64,000 bases of DNA, taken from Schizochytrium sp. CCTCC M209059 (Eukaryota; Sar; Bigyra; Thraustochytrida; Thraustochytriidae). The notes under the pieces are model-generated. The model searched no databases. It saw only the letters and a list, made by a program, of their open reading frames with translations, and had not been told where the DNA came from. Below are positions 10,785 to 21,810 of this stretch, piece by piece; the first letter of the stretch is position 1, and each line of letters begins with the position of its first letter. The translations under genes were made by a program, and so were the position numbers. The stretch covers positions 267,743 through 331,742 of the forward strand of contig KN805398.1 of assembly GCA_000818945.1 (NCBI GenBank), read 5' to 3'.

Positions 10785-11708
10785 ATGAGCAAGCAGCAGA
10801 AGCCGGACGCCGAGAGCGCCGCCGCCATCATGGCGTACGTGCGCGGAGGTACGTGGGGAGAAGCGGCTGGGGCGGGCGAGCGGGCGGGCGGGCGGGCGGG
10901 TGCCAAGAGACCTGCGCGAGAAGAAGACGGATACAGGGGTGGGCGAAGGAAAGCAAGCGAAAGGAGAAAAAACGAAATGCGGGCGCGGCAACTCTCGCGC
11001 GCGCGCGGCGCACGTGACGGGACGTGACGAGTCCGGAGCGTAGACTAACGGCGAGAGGAACGCACGCAACGCGCGTACAACGTACACAGGTCAGGTCCAT
11101 GCGCAGCCCGGGCTGGGCAAGCGCATCGTGGACGCTTTCTGGGCCCTGGTGAACCTGATTGCATTTTTGTACGTTATTTAATGACCCACGAGCTGGGGCA
11201 GACAACAAGGGAAGAGCATCTCATCTCATATCATTCGTTCGATCGATGCCTGCCTTGTACTAATGGATCAATTCACAACCAAACGTCGAATCGTATTCTG
11301 ACATCAAACCATAAAACGAACCCTGGCATTTGCTTGACGCGTCTCTTCCATCGGTACACAGCTTCAAGACCATCTTCTCCTCGCCCGAAGAAGTCGAAGC
11401 TGAACGCAGAAGACGCGGACAGAACCCAGTTTTTCGCTCCTCAGGAACTCATTATGGAGGTGGTGGCGGTGGCGGCGGCGGTGGTGGCAGCGGCGGTGGC
11501 AGCTACGGTCGTGGCACTGGAGGAGGCAACGGTGGCAGCAACATTCGCAGCATGAGCGACTATCGCCGCGGCGGCAGGCTCTCCGGGCTTCCCATGGTAA
11601 GTTTAATGAACTAGTGTCAGGCAGGCAGCAGCTATGATTCTGACAAACAATAATCTTTGCGCGCACTTTTCTTGCATGCAGGGGGGCGGAGGTGGCTGAG
11701 GTCGGTAA
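10785..11708 (+). CDS. SELENOK: Selenoprotein K, UGA recoded as selenocysteine
   Basis: Four exons: 10785-10848, 11090-11168, 11362-11596, 11682-11708, with introns of 241, 193 and 85 nt, all GT-AG. The product is 134 residues, or 119 if the second ATG (10830) is used, which aligns with the usual family start. Order: MAYVRGGQV start, one hydrophobic segment (RIVDAFWALVNLIAFFFKTI), basic stretch, Gly/Ser-rich tail with LSGLPM, and an end reading five Gly, UGA (11697-11699), Gly, Arg, TAA. A penultimate -G-U-G-R end is the mark of selenoprotein K, a single-pass ER membrane protein linked to ERAD and protein palmitoylation. UGA must be read as Sec here; read as a stop, the protein loses only three residues. 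A SECIS-like hairpin lies 264 nt past the stop. Confidence 0.9.
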
Positions 11709-11809
11709 AGCGTCAGGAGCACAACTTGTTTGTCTGTCTTTCTGTTTGGGTGATCTCACATTCATTCATTCATTTAGTCATTCAAATTTGTGACCTGGCG
11801 CCGCGCCTG

Positions 11810-11837
11810 ATGTGCGGCGAGCTAGCTCGCCGCACAT
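11810..11837 (+). repeat. 28-bp perfect palindrome in SelK 3' UTR
   Basis: A perfect self-complementary sequence centred between 11823 and 11824 (core GGCGAGCTAGCTCGCC, flanks ATGTGC/GCACAT). In RNA it would fold into a stem of about 12 bp with a CUAG loop. It lies between the SelK stop and the SECIS candidate, in the shared 3' region of two convergent genes. Confidence 0.95.
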
Positions 11838-11961
11838 TCTCAAATCCACCTTTTTGGTCTTTGGTAGCCGCCCGTTAAATATGCTAGCTGGCTCGAGCTG
11901 CCAAGATTCGGAGATGACATTGGTAGTGGCACTGCTCTGACAAGAATGCTCAAAGCCGTGG

Positions 11962-12035
11962 CCCTCACTTGATGACGCCTCGCGTAACGAAATTCCGACT
12001 CTTGGAAAGTGCGCGAGGCCGACAAAGCCTGTCTC
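11962..12035 (+). promoter_or_regulatory. Candidate SECIS element
   Basis: The hairpin core is 11972-12023. On the 5' side is ATGA (11972-11975), then C and GCCTCGCG (11977-11984). On the 3' side is CGCGAGGC (12012-12019), then CGAC (12020-12023). The 8-bp stem is perfect. The UGA/GA quartet is positioned as in eukaryotic SECIS elements (AUGA opposite NGAN). AA lies at 11986-11987, ten nucleotides after ATGA, as expected for the apical adenines. A small inner stem TTCC/GGAA (11993-11996 with 12004-12007) fits a form 2 element. The lower stem outside the quartet is weak, which is the main doubt. Confidence 0.55.
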
Positions 12036-12179
12036 TATACCTCCAAGCCACAACAAATGTATCCTGCGTCGACGAGATACTGCGTTAGTATGTACGTGAA
12101 AAAAATAAAAGTAAAAGTATCGAAAGGAAAGGAAAGGAAAAAATGAGTTCACTTGCGACGGAAGTGTCGTCTGCTGAGG

Positions 12180-12965
12180 TCAGTTCGCGACGAGCTCGCG
12201 GAGGACACCTTGAATATCGTTTTGAAGCTGTTTGCGAACACGGGCCGGGTTTGATCCCCGCGCATTCGAACAAGAAACACTCACCGACTTGGAGAGAACA
12301 CCCGCTAGATTTGACTTGATCTGGGCCTCGCACTCAAGGACCTTGCGATGATCCTCCTCCTCGGATAGCATCGAGAGACGCCAGAGATTGTCGGCCTCCT
12401 TTAATAAAATTCGCGCCCCCTTCCGCTCCGCGCACTGCAGGACTGCAATGGTGTCCGCTAGACGAATGTCAATATCACGCTTCTTTTCGCGCAAAATTTC
12501 ACGCGCTTGCATGAGAGCACCGACGAGAACCGCCTCTGCGAGTGAGCCGCGCTGTTGAGCAACCTCCATTTCAGTGCACGACCGAGCAAGTTTGTGCTCG
12601 CGAAAAGCGTGAGCCCTCTGCGCAGCGACGCAAACAGCTGTCCGATGCGTAATGCCCCCATGGCTCGCTAAATTCCAACTCTTGTTCAGTTTGCCAGCCT
12701 TGCAGCCATGATAAGCTTTGCGCAGCTCCCTGGGTAGACCCTTGGTTCGTTGATGCTTCGCTGCCGCCTTTGCCTGGCTGCATCTAGTTCTGTTACCCTC
12801 TCGACCACCTAAATGATAGGCAGCGTCATCCAATGGCTTGTTGCGCGATGCCTCGAGATCGGTGCCATTGTAGAAGCGGAGCAAGAGCTCCTCATCGTCA
12901 TCTTGCTCTTCCTCATCATCATGCATCGTCATCGTCACGGCCGCCCCGCTTGTACCTTTGTACAT
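12180..12965 (-). CDS. Unidentified acidic/helical protein
   Basis: The frame runs from ATG 12965 to TGA 12180. A likely 57-nt intron (12284-12228, GTGAGTGTT...CAAACAG) near the 3' end leaves exons 12965-12285 and 12227-12180, giving 242 residues. The intron is a multiple of three without a stop, so retention would add 19 residues. The N-terminus is Asp/Glu-rich (residues 15-30), the middle is basic and Cys/His-containing (about 50-125), and the last 110 residues look like continuous helix or coiled coil (QAREILREKKRDIDIRLADT). I do not recognise the family. It is convergent with SelK, and its 3' end faces the SECIS candidate. Confidence 0.6.
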   Translation of the reverse strand: MYKGTSGAAVTMTMHDDEEEQDDDEELLLRFYNGTDLEASRNKPLDDAAYHLGGREGNRTRCSQAKAAAKHQRTKGLPRELRKAYHGCKAGKLNKSWNLASHGGITHRTAVCVAAQRAHAFREHKLARSCTEMEVAQQRGSLAEAVLVGALMQAREILREKKRDIDIRLADTIAVLQCAERKGARILLKEADNLWRLSMLSEEEDHRKVLECEAQIKSNLAGVLSKSVSVSCSNARGSNPARVRKQLQNDIQGVLRELVAN

Positions 12966-13486
12966 GCTGCCTCGCTTGCTCGCTCACTCACTCACTCGCT
13001 CGCCCGCTAGCCAGCCAGCCAGCCAGCCAGCCAGCCAACCAACCAGCCAGCCAGCCAGCCAGCCAATCAGAGAATGAGATCACCAAAGCACCACCACCTC
13101 AACCCGACCTGCTTTTGAGCGCTGCGCCTTGGTCTTCCGTCTCTCTTCGTCCGCAGCCGGCAACGTCGCGATCCTCGCGCAGCACCGCGCCCAGGTCCGC
13201 GCCCACCCCAGCTCAGACTACAAAAACGGTGTGTACTCGCGTTGTGCCTGAGTGCCTGGGGTCCCCGTGCGCACCCCTCCTCGCAGAATGAGTACGCACC
13301 CGTAATTTTGCGGTTACCAAATCGACTCCTTCGACGGGACTTGTGACGGCCACTCATCCGGTCGGCCGCAGTCAAGTAAGCATTATGAGGCGTGCGTCAA
13401 GCGGGCGCAGCGAGAGCTCCAGCAGCCGACGGTCCTCGTCCGCGCGCCATGGCAAGGCCTCCGCCAGCCATCATCATCTTCTTCTT

Positions 13487-13519
<33 letters not shown>

Positions 13520-14166
13520 CTTCTTCTTCTTCAACGGGATCGCCATGCAGTCCCGGTTTCTGTAAACAACGCCGCCCGTGACGGTGTCTTCCTTCCATCC
13601 ATTCTCGCCACAAAGCTTCCGGGTCGAGGCGCAGCAGCGGCTCCTGGTAAATAGCGTGCAGGGCTTGCAGTAAACAGGAGCCATGATTGGCTGGCTGGCT
13701 ACACGCCGCGCCAACTTGAAGCCACGAAGAGCAAAGTCTCTCTCGGCACATGCCGCTGGCCACGTGCGTTATGAGGGATGGGTGGTCGCAGAACCGCCTC
13801 GCCGCAACGTGACGGCCTCGACGCCGGCGCTCTCGGGCTCGAGTGCTCGAGCAAGGCTATAAACATAGTAAAGTAGCCAGCAAGCCGGCCACAGAGGTCT
13901 CGGCGGCGCAGACGGGACGCACGGCAGGCGTCCAGTGGGCAGCCGTCGAGGCGCAGAGGCTCGGGCGGCGGCCGCGCGTAGTACTGCAACAACCACAACA
14001 ACAACAACGATAACATCATCGCCGTCGAAGAGGCGAAGCCGCACGCGCGCACGCACGCGGGCGAGGCGGGCGAGGAGACGCGCGGGCGAGGGCCGGCGGC
14101 GGCTCGCTCGCGTGTAAGAGTGCGCGTGCGCCGGAGTTTCGAGGGAGGGGGCAAGCCGAGCACGCC
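12966..14166. other. Intergenic region with simple repeats
   Basis: This lies between two divergent genes. It has CCAG/CCAA repeats at about 13009-13066, a TTC run at 13483-13531, CA/AAC triplets near 13990-14015 and CGCA-rich DNA near 14040-14110. A minus-strand ATG at 13355 opens a basic frame followed by a GT donor-like site, but nothing downstream confirms a gene. Confidence 0.45.
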
Positions 14167-15207
14167 ATGCAGACTACCCAGGAGCAGCAGCACCTGGGTC
14201 ACGTGACCGCCGTGACGCGGAGACCGCTCGGGTGGACGCTGCAGCAGGACAGCGGCTCCGTCGGCGACAAGGCGGGCCACGACGATGTGGAGTCAGGAGG
14301 ACTGTCCGCAGTGTTGAAGGAGGCCGAGAGGACGCCCGCGCGCGCGGCTCTGCGCGTCGCGCGTAAGAGCGTCGCTCTTCTTGCGCCCGTTGTGGTCTTC
14401 GTAGTGGCCCCGGTGATCCTGCTGCAGCCGCTGCTGACGCCCATGCTCGAAACGATTGCCAAGGAGTTCTCGCTCGGATTAAGCATCTGGGCCAATTCCC
14501 GCTTCGTCGTCTTCATGTCCGTGCTGTCCATGGTGCCCGGCTTTCCCGTGCTAGCCATCGTTGCCACACTTGGATCTATGCTTCCTTTTGGAGATGCACT
14601 CCTCGTTGGCACCTGCACGCGCCATCTCTCCGCCTGCCTCAGCTATCTCGTCGGGCGCCACTTCCTGCGGTCGCGCAAGGACAGCCTCTTGCAGAAATGG
14701 TCTCATCTCAAGCCCATCGCGCACATGGCCGAAGTCCAGCCCTGGCGGATCACCTTTTTGTCACGTTTCATCATGCTCCCTGAACAAGTGAAAAACTATT
14801 CGCTCGGAGCGCTCTCTGTGCAATTTTTTACCTTCTTTTGGATGGCCCTCTTGGGAGACCTACAGGGCACCCTTTTCGCTGTTCTTATTGGCTCGCTTTC
14901 CGATGCCTCTGGCGTCGTTCCCGAGGTCAATGCGCTGTCGCGCGCAGATGCTGGAGACCTTGAGATGGAAAAGTTTTTGAAGAGTTCACTTTCTGTCGTC
15001 GGCACACTGGCTTCGATCGCCATGATGGCAATCGCATCGATTCACGTCAAGCGCATTCACGCGCAGTTCACACCGCGAGAGCATGCGACAGGGGCGGCGC
15101 ACCGACACCCGCACGTCCATCGTCAACGTGCCCAAAGCGATCGTGAGTCTCAACCTTTTTTCCGCCACCGGTTGCGTCGCCATTCCCTGCTCGAGAACCT
15201 CGTCTGA
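14167..15207 (+). CDS. TVP38/TMEM64-family (VTT domain) membrane protein
   Basis: 346 residues, one exon. After a soluble N-terminus of about 65 residues come hydrophobic segments near 68-90, 110-150, 155-170, 225-255 and 280-300. The stretch FLSRFIMLPEQVKNYSLGAL is the conserved loop of the VTT (SNARE-associated Golgi/DedA-like) fold, with its buried Arg and Pro. The basic tail is Arg/His-rich. Family members sit in Golgi, ER or endosomal membranes, and several act as lipid scramblases. The substrate here cannot be told. The ATG is the first in frame, in good context (GCCATGC). Confidence 0.85.
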   Translation: MQTTQEQQHLGHVTAVTRRPLGWTLQQDSGSVGDKAGHDDVESGGLSAVLKEAERTPARAALRVARKSVALLAPVVVFVVAPVILLQPLLTPMLETIAKEFSLGLSIWANSRFVVFMSVLSMVPGFPVLAIVATLGSMLPFGDALLVGTCTRHLSACLSYLVGRHFLRSRKDSLLQKWSHLKPIAHMAEVQPWRITFLSRFIMLPEQVKNYSLGALSVQFFTFFWMALLGDLQGTLFAVLIGSLSDASGVVPEVNALSRADAGDLEMEKFLKSSLSVVGTLASIAMMAIASIHVKRIHAQFTPREHATGAAHRHPHVHRQRAQSDRESQPFFRHRLRRHSLLENLV

Positions 15208-15211
15208 ATCG

Positions 15212-15740
15212 AGTCTCTGTCCTCGCGCACCCTGAAGATCATCATTATGCGCATCTCTTGGCCAATTTGCCATGTAGTCTAGTCCAGTAACGTCTTTATT
15301 GATTTCAATTTGCGCTACAAAGGTGTCAAGGTCAAGCCTCAGCCGCATGTATGCTCTACCGGTCGCTTCGAGAAAGAACTTCAAATCGTCTTTTCGCTCG
15401 CACCAACAGTCATTGGAGATCATGGTCTTGTGAACACTTTTGTGGCTCTGCGGAGACTCTACTGCCTCGACTACTGGATCCGCGCCTCCTCATTGCTAAC
15501 AGTGGTCCCATCTCAGTTGGTCAGCTCCGGTGCGGGCTCCTCACGTGGAGAGATGATTGAAATTGTTGCGGGACCAGGAAGGGCTTCGGGATCCAGTCTG
15601 CGAAATTGTGGCTCAGGGAACAAAATTACGCTGCCAAGAAGGTTCGCTAGGCTCGCTCTTCGCAGCTGTATATTCAATGCCAATGTGGTGAATTGCAACG
15701 TACTGTCTAGTCATTTGATGGTCACTCACACGTCAAGCAT
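15212..15740 (-). CDS. Possible small multi-exon gene, unconfirmed
   Basis: On the minus strand, splicing 15740-15732, 15665-15545 and 15488 onward at GT-AG sites (introns of 66 and 56 nt) gives one open frame. It starts MLD|LRRASLANLLGSVILF and continues through a helical stretch, DLKFFLEATGRAYMRLRLD. The open frame continues past the TVP38 stop on the other strand, so its true 3' end is unclear. I do not recognise the protein. Splice sites were chosen by eye, so this is a hypothesis only. Confidence 0.25.
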
Positions 15741-16619
15741 GCTGGACGAAATCTTCCTTCACATTCCTCGATCAATTTTCATCGGTCGCGCGAGTCGTCG
15801 AGTCGTACAATGCCTGGTTTCTCATTGGTCGCGCTCATGCCTGATTTCACGCGCACCACGTGCAACTGCACCTGTGCCGTCCTGAGCTTGAAGCAGCTCC
15901 CGCGTAGACAACACAGAGTTGCGGCTGCACGCAGAGTTGCTGCATGCCAAGCGGAACAAACCGTGGAAAGTTTTGCTACCAGCAAAATTAAAGATGGGCC
16001 ATCGATTATCGGATTCCTCCCGTAATCTTCAATTGTAGTAGCTACTTTAGTTGGACGCGGAAGAAGTCACCGAAGAACCTTTGAGCAACACATTGTACGG
16101 TTCACTTCCCATCCCTCGGCAATCTGAAGAGGATTTGTTTACTTGAAAATCACAAAGACTTTTCATCACACGTGTCGAGACGACCCTATTGGTCGGAGGA
16201 AATGAAAGCTTTTGCATGGCCGATCAACCCGTCAGTGTTTGAACGACATTCCGCAATCCTCGAAGCTCGCCCCGAAGCGAAGATGTTCTGAGTCCTCGCT
16301 GCTAGGCCTAGCACTAGTAGTTTAGCAGTGTGCGATCGCACACCATCACAAGAAGCCGCAGCGTGTTCCCGGTCGAGCAGAACTCTGAGCGCCCCGCGCG
16401 GCCGGGTCGGCGCCCGCGGCGAGAGGCCGCGAGGCGTCTCTGCCCTGGCGCGCGCGGCTCCGAGACGGAAGGCCCTGCGCAGGCCGCCGGCGACGCGGCG
16501 GAAAGCGTGCGCGCACGTGAGGCAAGCAGAGGTACATTTAGGATCGTCGGAACGCTGCGCCGGCAGTCGGACTCGGAGGACTTGCGCACGTGCGTACTTG
16601 CGACGGCGCGGCGCCCGCC
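15741..16619. other. Intergenic region, no supported gene
   Basis: AT-richer up to about 16320, then abruptly GC-rich in the 300 bases before the DEP gene. That last part carries CTTGCGC/GCACGTG motifs (for example near 16508-16520 and 16581-16602) and probably forms the promoter and 5' UTR. Open frames on both strands show no family signature. Confidence 0.45.
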
Positions 16620-19600
16620 ATGGACAACGAGCACGTGCAGGCGACGCCGGGCGTGGCGACGGCGGTCGTGGTCACGGGAAAGAATGCCAGCCACCTCGTC
16701 GCCGCCGGCAATGCGAGTGGGAACGCGGGCGCTGCTGCACAAGGAAGGTGGATTCTCAAGGGCCGCCGCGCCAGCGTAGGCGGCGCCATGGCTTGGCCGA
16801 CCAGCCTTCCGCTGCTCCATCCTGGACAGACGCACCGCCTCTTGAGCGAACAACTCAAAAAGCGCACCATCAAAAACTTTGTGCATTCTTATGGCGAGTG
16901 CTTCACCGGCGAAGACGTCATTCAGTGTCTCGTAAAAGATAGGTACGTTCCTGGAAAAATGTGATGCAGAGCGCAGGTAAAAATGGCTTCGATGCGATGT
17001 CACCTTGAGCTTCCACTAACTCGTCTTGCACGCGCTCCTGTAAACTAAATATAGAAACAATCAGGAGATCCGAACACATGCAGCAGTTGTGCTCGATTTC
17101 CTCAACAGTGTCGGCGTCCTCATCCCAATTGGACACGCCAAAAAACTAAAGAGCTGGCATCAAAGACTCTTTCGCGTCAATGATATCCATGCAACCTCGC
17201 AAAATTATGGCGCTGTCTTCGTGCACGTCGAAAAGGCAATTGGTCTTATTGCCGAAAACATGTCCGGCACCTCCAATGCCCTTGCCGAGGTCCGACTCGG
17301 AGATGCAAAGATTTGCACTCACGTGATTCGTCGGGATCTCAATCCAGTCTGGAACGCCTGCTTCGTGTTCTTTGTACGTTTCGAGTGCTCCACGCGCCAG
17401 CAGCGACATCGCGCAGCCCTTGCTCCGCGCGCCTCCGAGTCGTCACAAGCCGACAGCGGCCTTGACTTTAGTCTGAGCTCCATGGGCGACGTGCTTGACC
17501 ACATGGACTCCTTTGAAAATCTCCCTGCAGGATCAAGCAAGGAGCCCTCGAATGTGGTTGTGGCCAATACAAAGGTGCCGGATGGTAGTTCTTCGCAGCA
17601 GGCGTCACCCTCGCACGCGTCGAAGCGAACAGAGCTCGGCATCTCGGTTCACGTTTACGCTAGTCGCTCAGCAAGGGGGCGCACAGGTATCGGCAGGAGC
17701 TCTGTCATCCTTGTTCGCTCTGTACGCCCTCAAAAGAAAACTGTCAACGAGATCGCCGCTGTACAGCAGCTCACCTTTAGTCTCCTTCGCACGAAACCCA
17801 AAGATACCAGCGTTCTCTTGGCCGCACGGACAGGCTTCAAGCAGGGCAAAAATCCACTTGACGCCGTTGAAGACGGCGTGACACGAAGCGCCAAGGCAGC
17901 CAAGCGTAATGCCGACAAGGCGCATTCCCGTAATGTAAACGGAAGTGAATTATCCGAGCTCCCCGACTTTGGCGGCGACTTCAATGACGATGATGACGAA
18001 GATGATGGCGACGATGGTGACGAGGACGACGAGACATCAAGTCTCGCCGACAAGGCCGCGCGTCGCGGTCTCGCGGCTCTGGGCGCATCGGGTGACTTCT
18101 CTGGCGGAGATCTGCACGAAAATTTTAACGACAGTGACGTCGGTTTCTCCTCATTCAACGAGGACAACAACGAAAGCGACAGTAGTGATGGAGATCTTGG
18201 TTTTCTCCAAATCGGTCAGAAAATTACCCGAAAAACAAGTCGCGCAAAGTCCGAGGGCAACCTTAACGATGGCGCTCGCATTGCAGGCAACGCTGGAAAA
18301 CCCGAAACACATGGCACAAAGGAAGAGTACACGAATAGCAAACTTGGCCAACTGGAATTGCGTCTTGCATGGGTGCAACTCATTCCTGAAATTTCTGGTG
18401 CTGCAGGAAACAAGCCCGCAGCCCTGGAAGCTGGAAACCTCAAACCTCCCAATGCAGCCGTCATTGCAACCGCAGCAGCGCCAGAAACAGCTGGCAAAGT
18501 GATCAAGTCTCCGATCATCTCGCAAAATCCAGCATTCACAGCGAGCCCGCCATCGGTGATTCGAACCACAACCTCGCACGTTGAGCTGAGTGATATTTCG
18601 TTGCCTGCAAGTATTGGGGCTCCAGAGTCCTCAGAAGCGGCTGCAGCCGCTGCAGGACAGGGTGGTCAAGGTGGGAACTCCCACACCACTCCTGCGTCGC
18701 CTTCTCCGCGCGTCAAACCGGGTCATTCAAGTTTGCCGCGTCCACGACTCTTTCGGCGCGAGTCCTCGCGCCCCGTCGACGATATCTCGCAGTCCGCGCC
18801 AGCACTGGATCAAGATCGTCCTCATGCAATGCGTCGGCAGACTTCGAAATTGAATCGCATTCTTGGAAAGAAACCCAAAAAGACACCCACTCCACCTGTA
18901 AAGAGCGTCGTGCTCGGTAGCAAAGCTGATCAGTGCGAAGTGTCCGAAATGGCTCGCTCACGCAAGGTGCAATATCTCGAGCAACGCCGCCGCGCGACCG
19001 CATGCCACGCCGAACGTCGCGCCGCCATCAAGAGCGCGCTCGAGCAGTACAAGGCAAACACTCGGGCCGGCAAGCAACCCGCACAGAACGCGAATGAAGA
19101 GAAAAGGAAGAGCAACGGCAAGGAGACGGCCAAAGAGGCGTCTTCAGCGGCGACGGCGCGGCCCGCCAAAGAATTTGCCGAGGATGCAGAGGTCGAGGCT
19201 GCGGTCAAATGTTTCGTCTTTGACTTCCCGGAAAAGGCTTTTCAGCTTTTGGCCGGTGATGATCAACAAATCGTGCGGGCCATGTGGCTCACCCTTGCTC
19301 CGTTTTTGCCGCCGCTCTGTCACACCCTCAACGCGCACGAAGTCTTTGACGCTCTCGTTCTTGCCCAATTTGGCAACAAGCTTAACCGCACCATGGCCAT
19401 GAGCAGCCAGGTGCGGGCTCTTCACTACCCGGTCTTCGAGCTCTATGTGCGCAGCCTCAAGGCGTCCGCAATTTCTACAGAGAGGGCGCGACGCAAAGCC
19501 ATTCTCGACTTTCCCGCCTTGCAGCAATATTTTTTCGAGGGTGAGCGCGTCGTCTGCATCATGGACAAAGTGCGCGGTGGGAGAACGCAGGAGACGGCAT

Positions 19601-21810
19601 ATCGTCGGTCCCAGTATGGTGGACGACTCATTGTAACAACGCGCGCCGTCTACTTTGCCAAAAAACATACGTTTAGCTCGAACGAACTTGTACGGGAGGA
19701 TCTTTGGCATGCGCTGCAGGTCTTGGAAAGCAATGGATCCGTAGACTTTGGTCTCATGATTGGGTTTGCGAACAAAACCGAAAGCTCGAAACCAACCACA
19801 CCCGGCGGAGAGGCGCCCGTCACTTCTCTCTTGCCGGGCTCGCCACCAACTCCTTCAGCTTCCGAGACAGATCCCAATCAAGATGTCCGCGCAGACCTTG
19901 CTGGCATTGACGAGCTCTTTTCGCGTCTCGCTGCGGACGGTAGCCTTGACGATGAAGACGAGGACGAGGATCCAGATGTCGACAGCACGCACGGAATTCA
20001 ACGCACCACGAGCGCGCCAGGAACGACTGCAGGGGGGCGTCCACTCTCGACGTCATCGGCATCAGCCACCATGGCAGCGGCAGCGACAGCGACTACAGCG
20101 TCGCCTCATCCGAAAGGGCGATTCGAGCTTGTCTTGCCGCGCAAGACCATTGCACGCTATGTAGTGTTCAGATTCCCTTCGTATGGAACATGGCGAAAAC
20201 GGGACGTCGATATCCTCAAGCTTCGCGCGCTCATTGCATTGCGCATTTTCTCCGAGCACGTACTTGGTCCGGTTGTGGAAAAGTACGTCATCAAAGCGGA
20301 ACGATCCCATACTGAAGCTTCTTCTTCTTCTTCTTCTTCTTCTTCTTCTGATCCTGCTGCAAAGACTGCAGCTTTGGCTTTGGCTGCGGGCACTGCGAGC
20401 ACCTCAGAAAAAGAGCTCTTGCTCGCCGCAAGTCGTGAAGCTGCCGAGGCTGTAGCACTCGCCGACCTCCAGAGCTTCAAGGCCTTGGTTCGTATGTCGG
20501 AAAAACGCGATTGGGACTGGCTTAGTGGCGTCGATACTTTTGAGGCATTTGGAGACAAGTGGTCCTGGAAGCGATGGTGCCCATTAGCCTTTATTAATCT
20601 TGTGTGCTCGGCTGTTCAGCCCAACTCTCGACGAAGCGAGACGCTTCGCGCTCGTGCCAACGAAAGCCTCTTTGTCCTCGCCGTGCAGCTCATCAAAGAA
20701 GCTGCTGCAACGCAACTTCTTACCATTACCTGGGCGCGATCGCTGCGAAGAGACATGCAACGCCCTTCGTCCGAGCGCACCATTTCGACGGAGCCAGTTG
20801 CCTCAAAGTCGGATAATGCTTCTACGAGCACACCATCTCAGGGTCAGGGCACCGATGAGACAACACAAGCAAAAGACAGTGAGACCACATCACTCCTTCC
20901 CTGCCTTGATGAGGGCGGCGCAGCCAGCTTTAGCGGGGAGACGCCGAAGGCAACCTTTGACGACGGCCCGGAGGCGATCTACAAGCCAGAGCTCGCAACC
21001 TCGGGATCCTCTGTTACATCTCAGTCGGATGCCTCATCAGCCACGGGGACAGGCTCTCTCGCACCTGAATCGTCTGAATCAACGCGCACGTCGACCGTCT
21101 TGCTCGAAAGTGTTGACAAGTGGTGGCTCGAACACACAAAGCTTCTCCAGTCAGACATGGTGCGATCCGCAACACGGCTCAAGAGTCTCGGGCAAAATAT
21201 CGATCTCCTCGTTAATGTTCTTATGCCAATCAAACAGATCGCGGACGAGTGCAAGGAAATTTTCCACGCCATTATCACCTGGGAGAGTCCCCGCTTTACG
21301 GTGGGTCTCGGACTGGTGAGTCTCGTTCTGATTCTCCTTGGTTACACGGCTTACTTTTGTGGCATCCTCGTGGGGGCCATGGCAATGTATCTCATGCACA
21401 TGCGTCATGTACGTGACGATCAGGGCTTTCGCAAACTCTATGTTCCCGCCAAGAAGAAGCGGACTTTGTTGGAAAAGTACCGTGGCATCAAGGAGAAATA
21501 CCAAGTGGCGAAGAAGGTTTTGCAACGTGTAAATCTGAATTTGCTGCGAGCGCGCTCCATTTTGACGTGGGAGAATGAGAAGACAAGCTCGCATGTCGCC
21601 CTGTGGCTTGTTGGCATCGCCCTTTTCCTGACATTTACGCCAAGAGTGGTTTACGAGTTGGCCATTTGGGTATACATCTTTACAAAAAAGTTTCGCAGCG
21701 GAAAGATGCGACGACGCATCTTGGCATACATGGACGCGCTCTGGAACGAAGTCCCACCAGCACCCCTTTGGGAAAAGGTCGACCAGTATCAAGCTCAGCA
21801 TCAATCTTAA
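16620..21810 (+). CDS. DEP-C2-DUF639-like membrane protein
   Basis: Two exons (16620-16942 and 17055-21810, intron 112 nt) give 1692 residues. The splice rejoins a DEP domain (about residues 75-150; VIQCLVKDR|NNQEIRTHAAV). A C2-like beta sandwich follows (about 158-235; VHVEKAIGLIAENMSG, HVIRRDLNPVWN), lacking the full set of Ca-binding Asp. Next is a long acidic Ser/Asp-rich linker. Residues of about 810-1000 (LVLAQFGNKLN; VFELYVRSLK; YGGRLIVTTRAVYFAKK) match the layout of plant DUF639 proteins with a GRAM-like core. Hydrophobic segments near 1522-1552 and 1621-1653 anchor the C-terminus. A TCT run codes polySer at 20319-20349. DEP plus C2 suggests membrane-linked signalling or lipid contact; function unknown. 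The ATG at 16620 has a strong context (GCCATGG). Confidence 0.8.

Noticed and set aside
11914..11973. Alternative SECIS using ATGA at 11914 and TGAT at 11970
   Set aside because: The arms pair poorly (only short AGTG/CACT matches), unlike the perfect stem at 11977-12019.
13067..13375. Minus-strand frame starting MSGRHKSRRRSRFGNRKI
   Set aside because: A basic start and a possible donor follow, but I found no convincing downstream exon or family.
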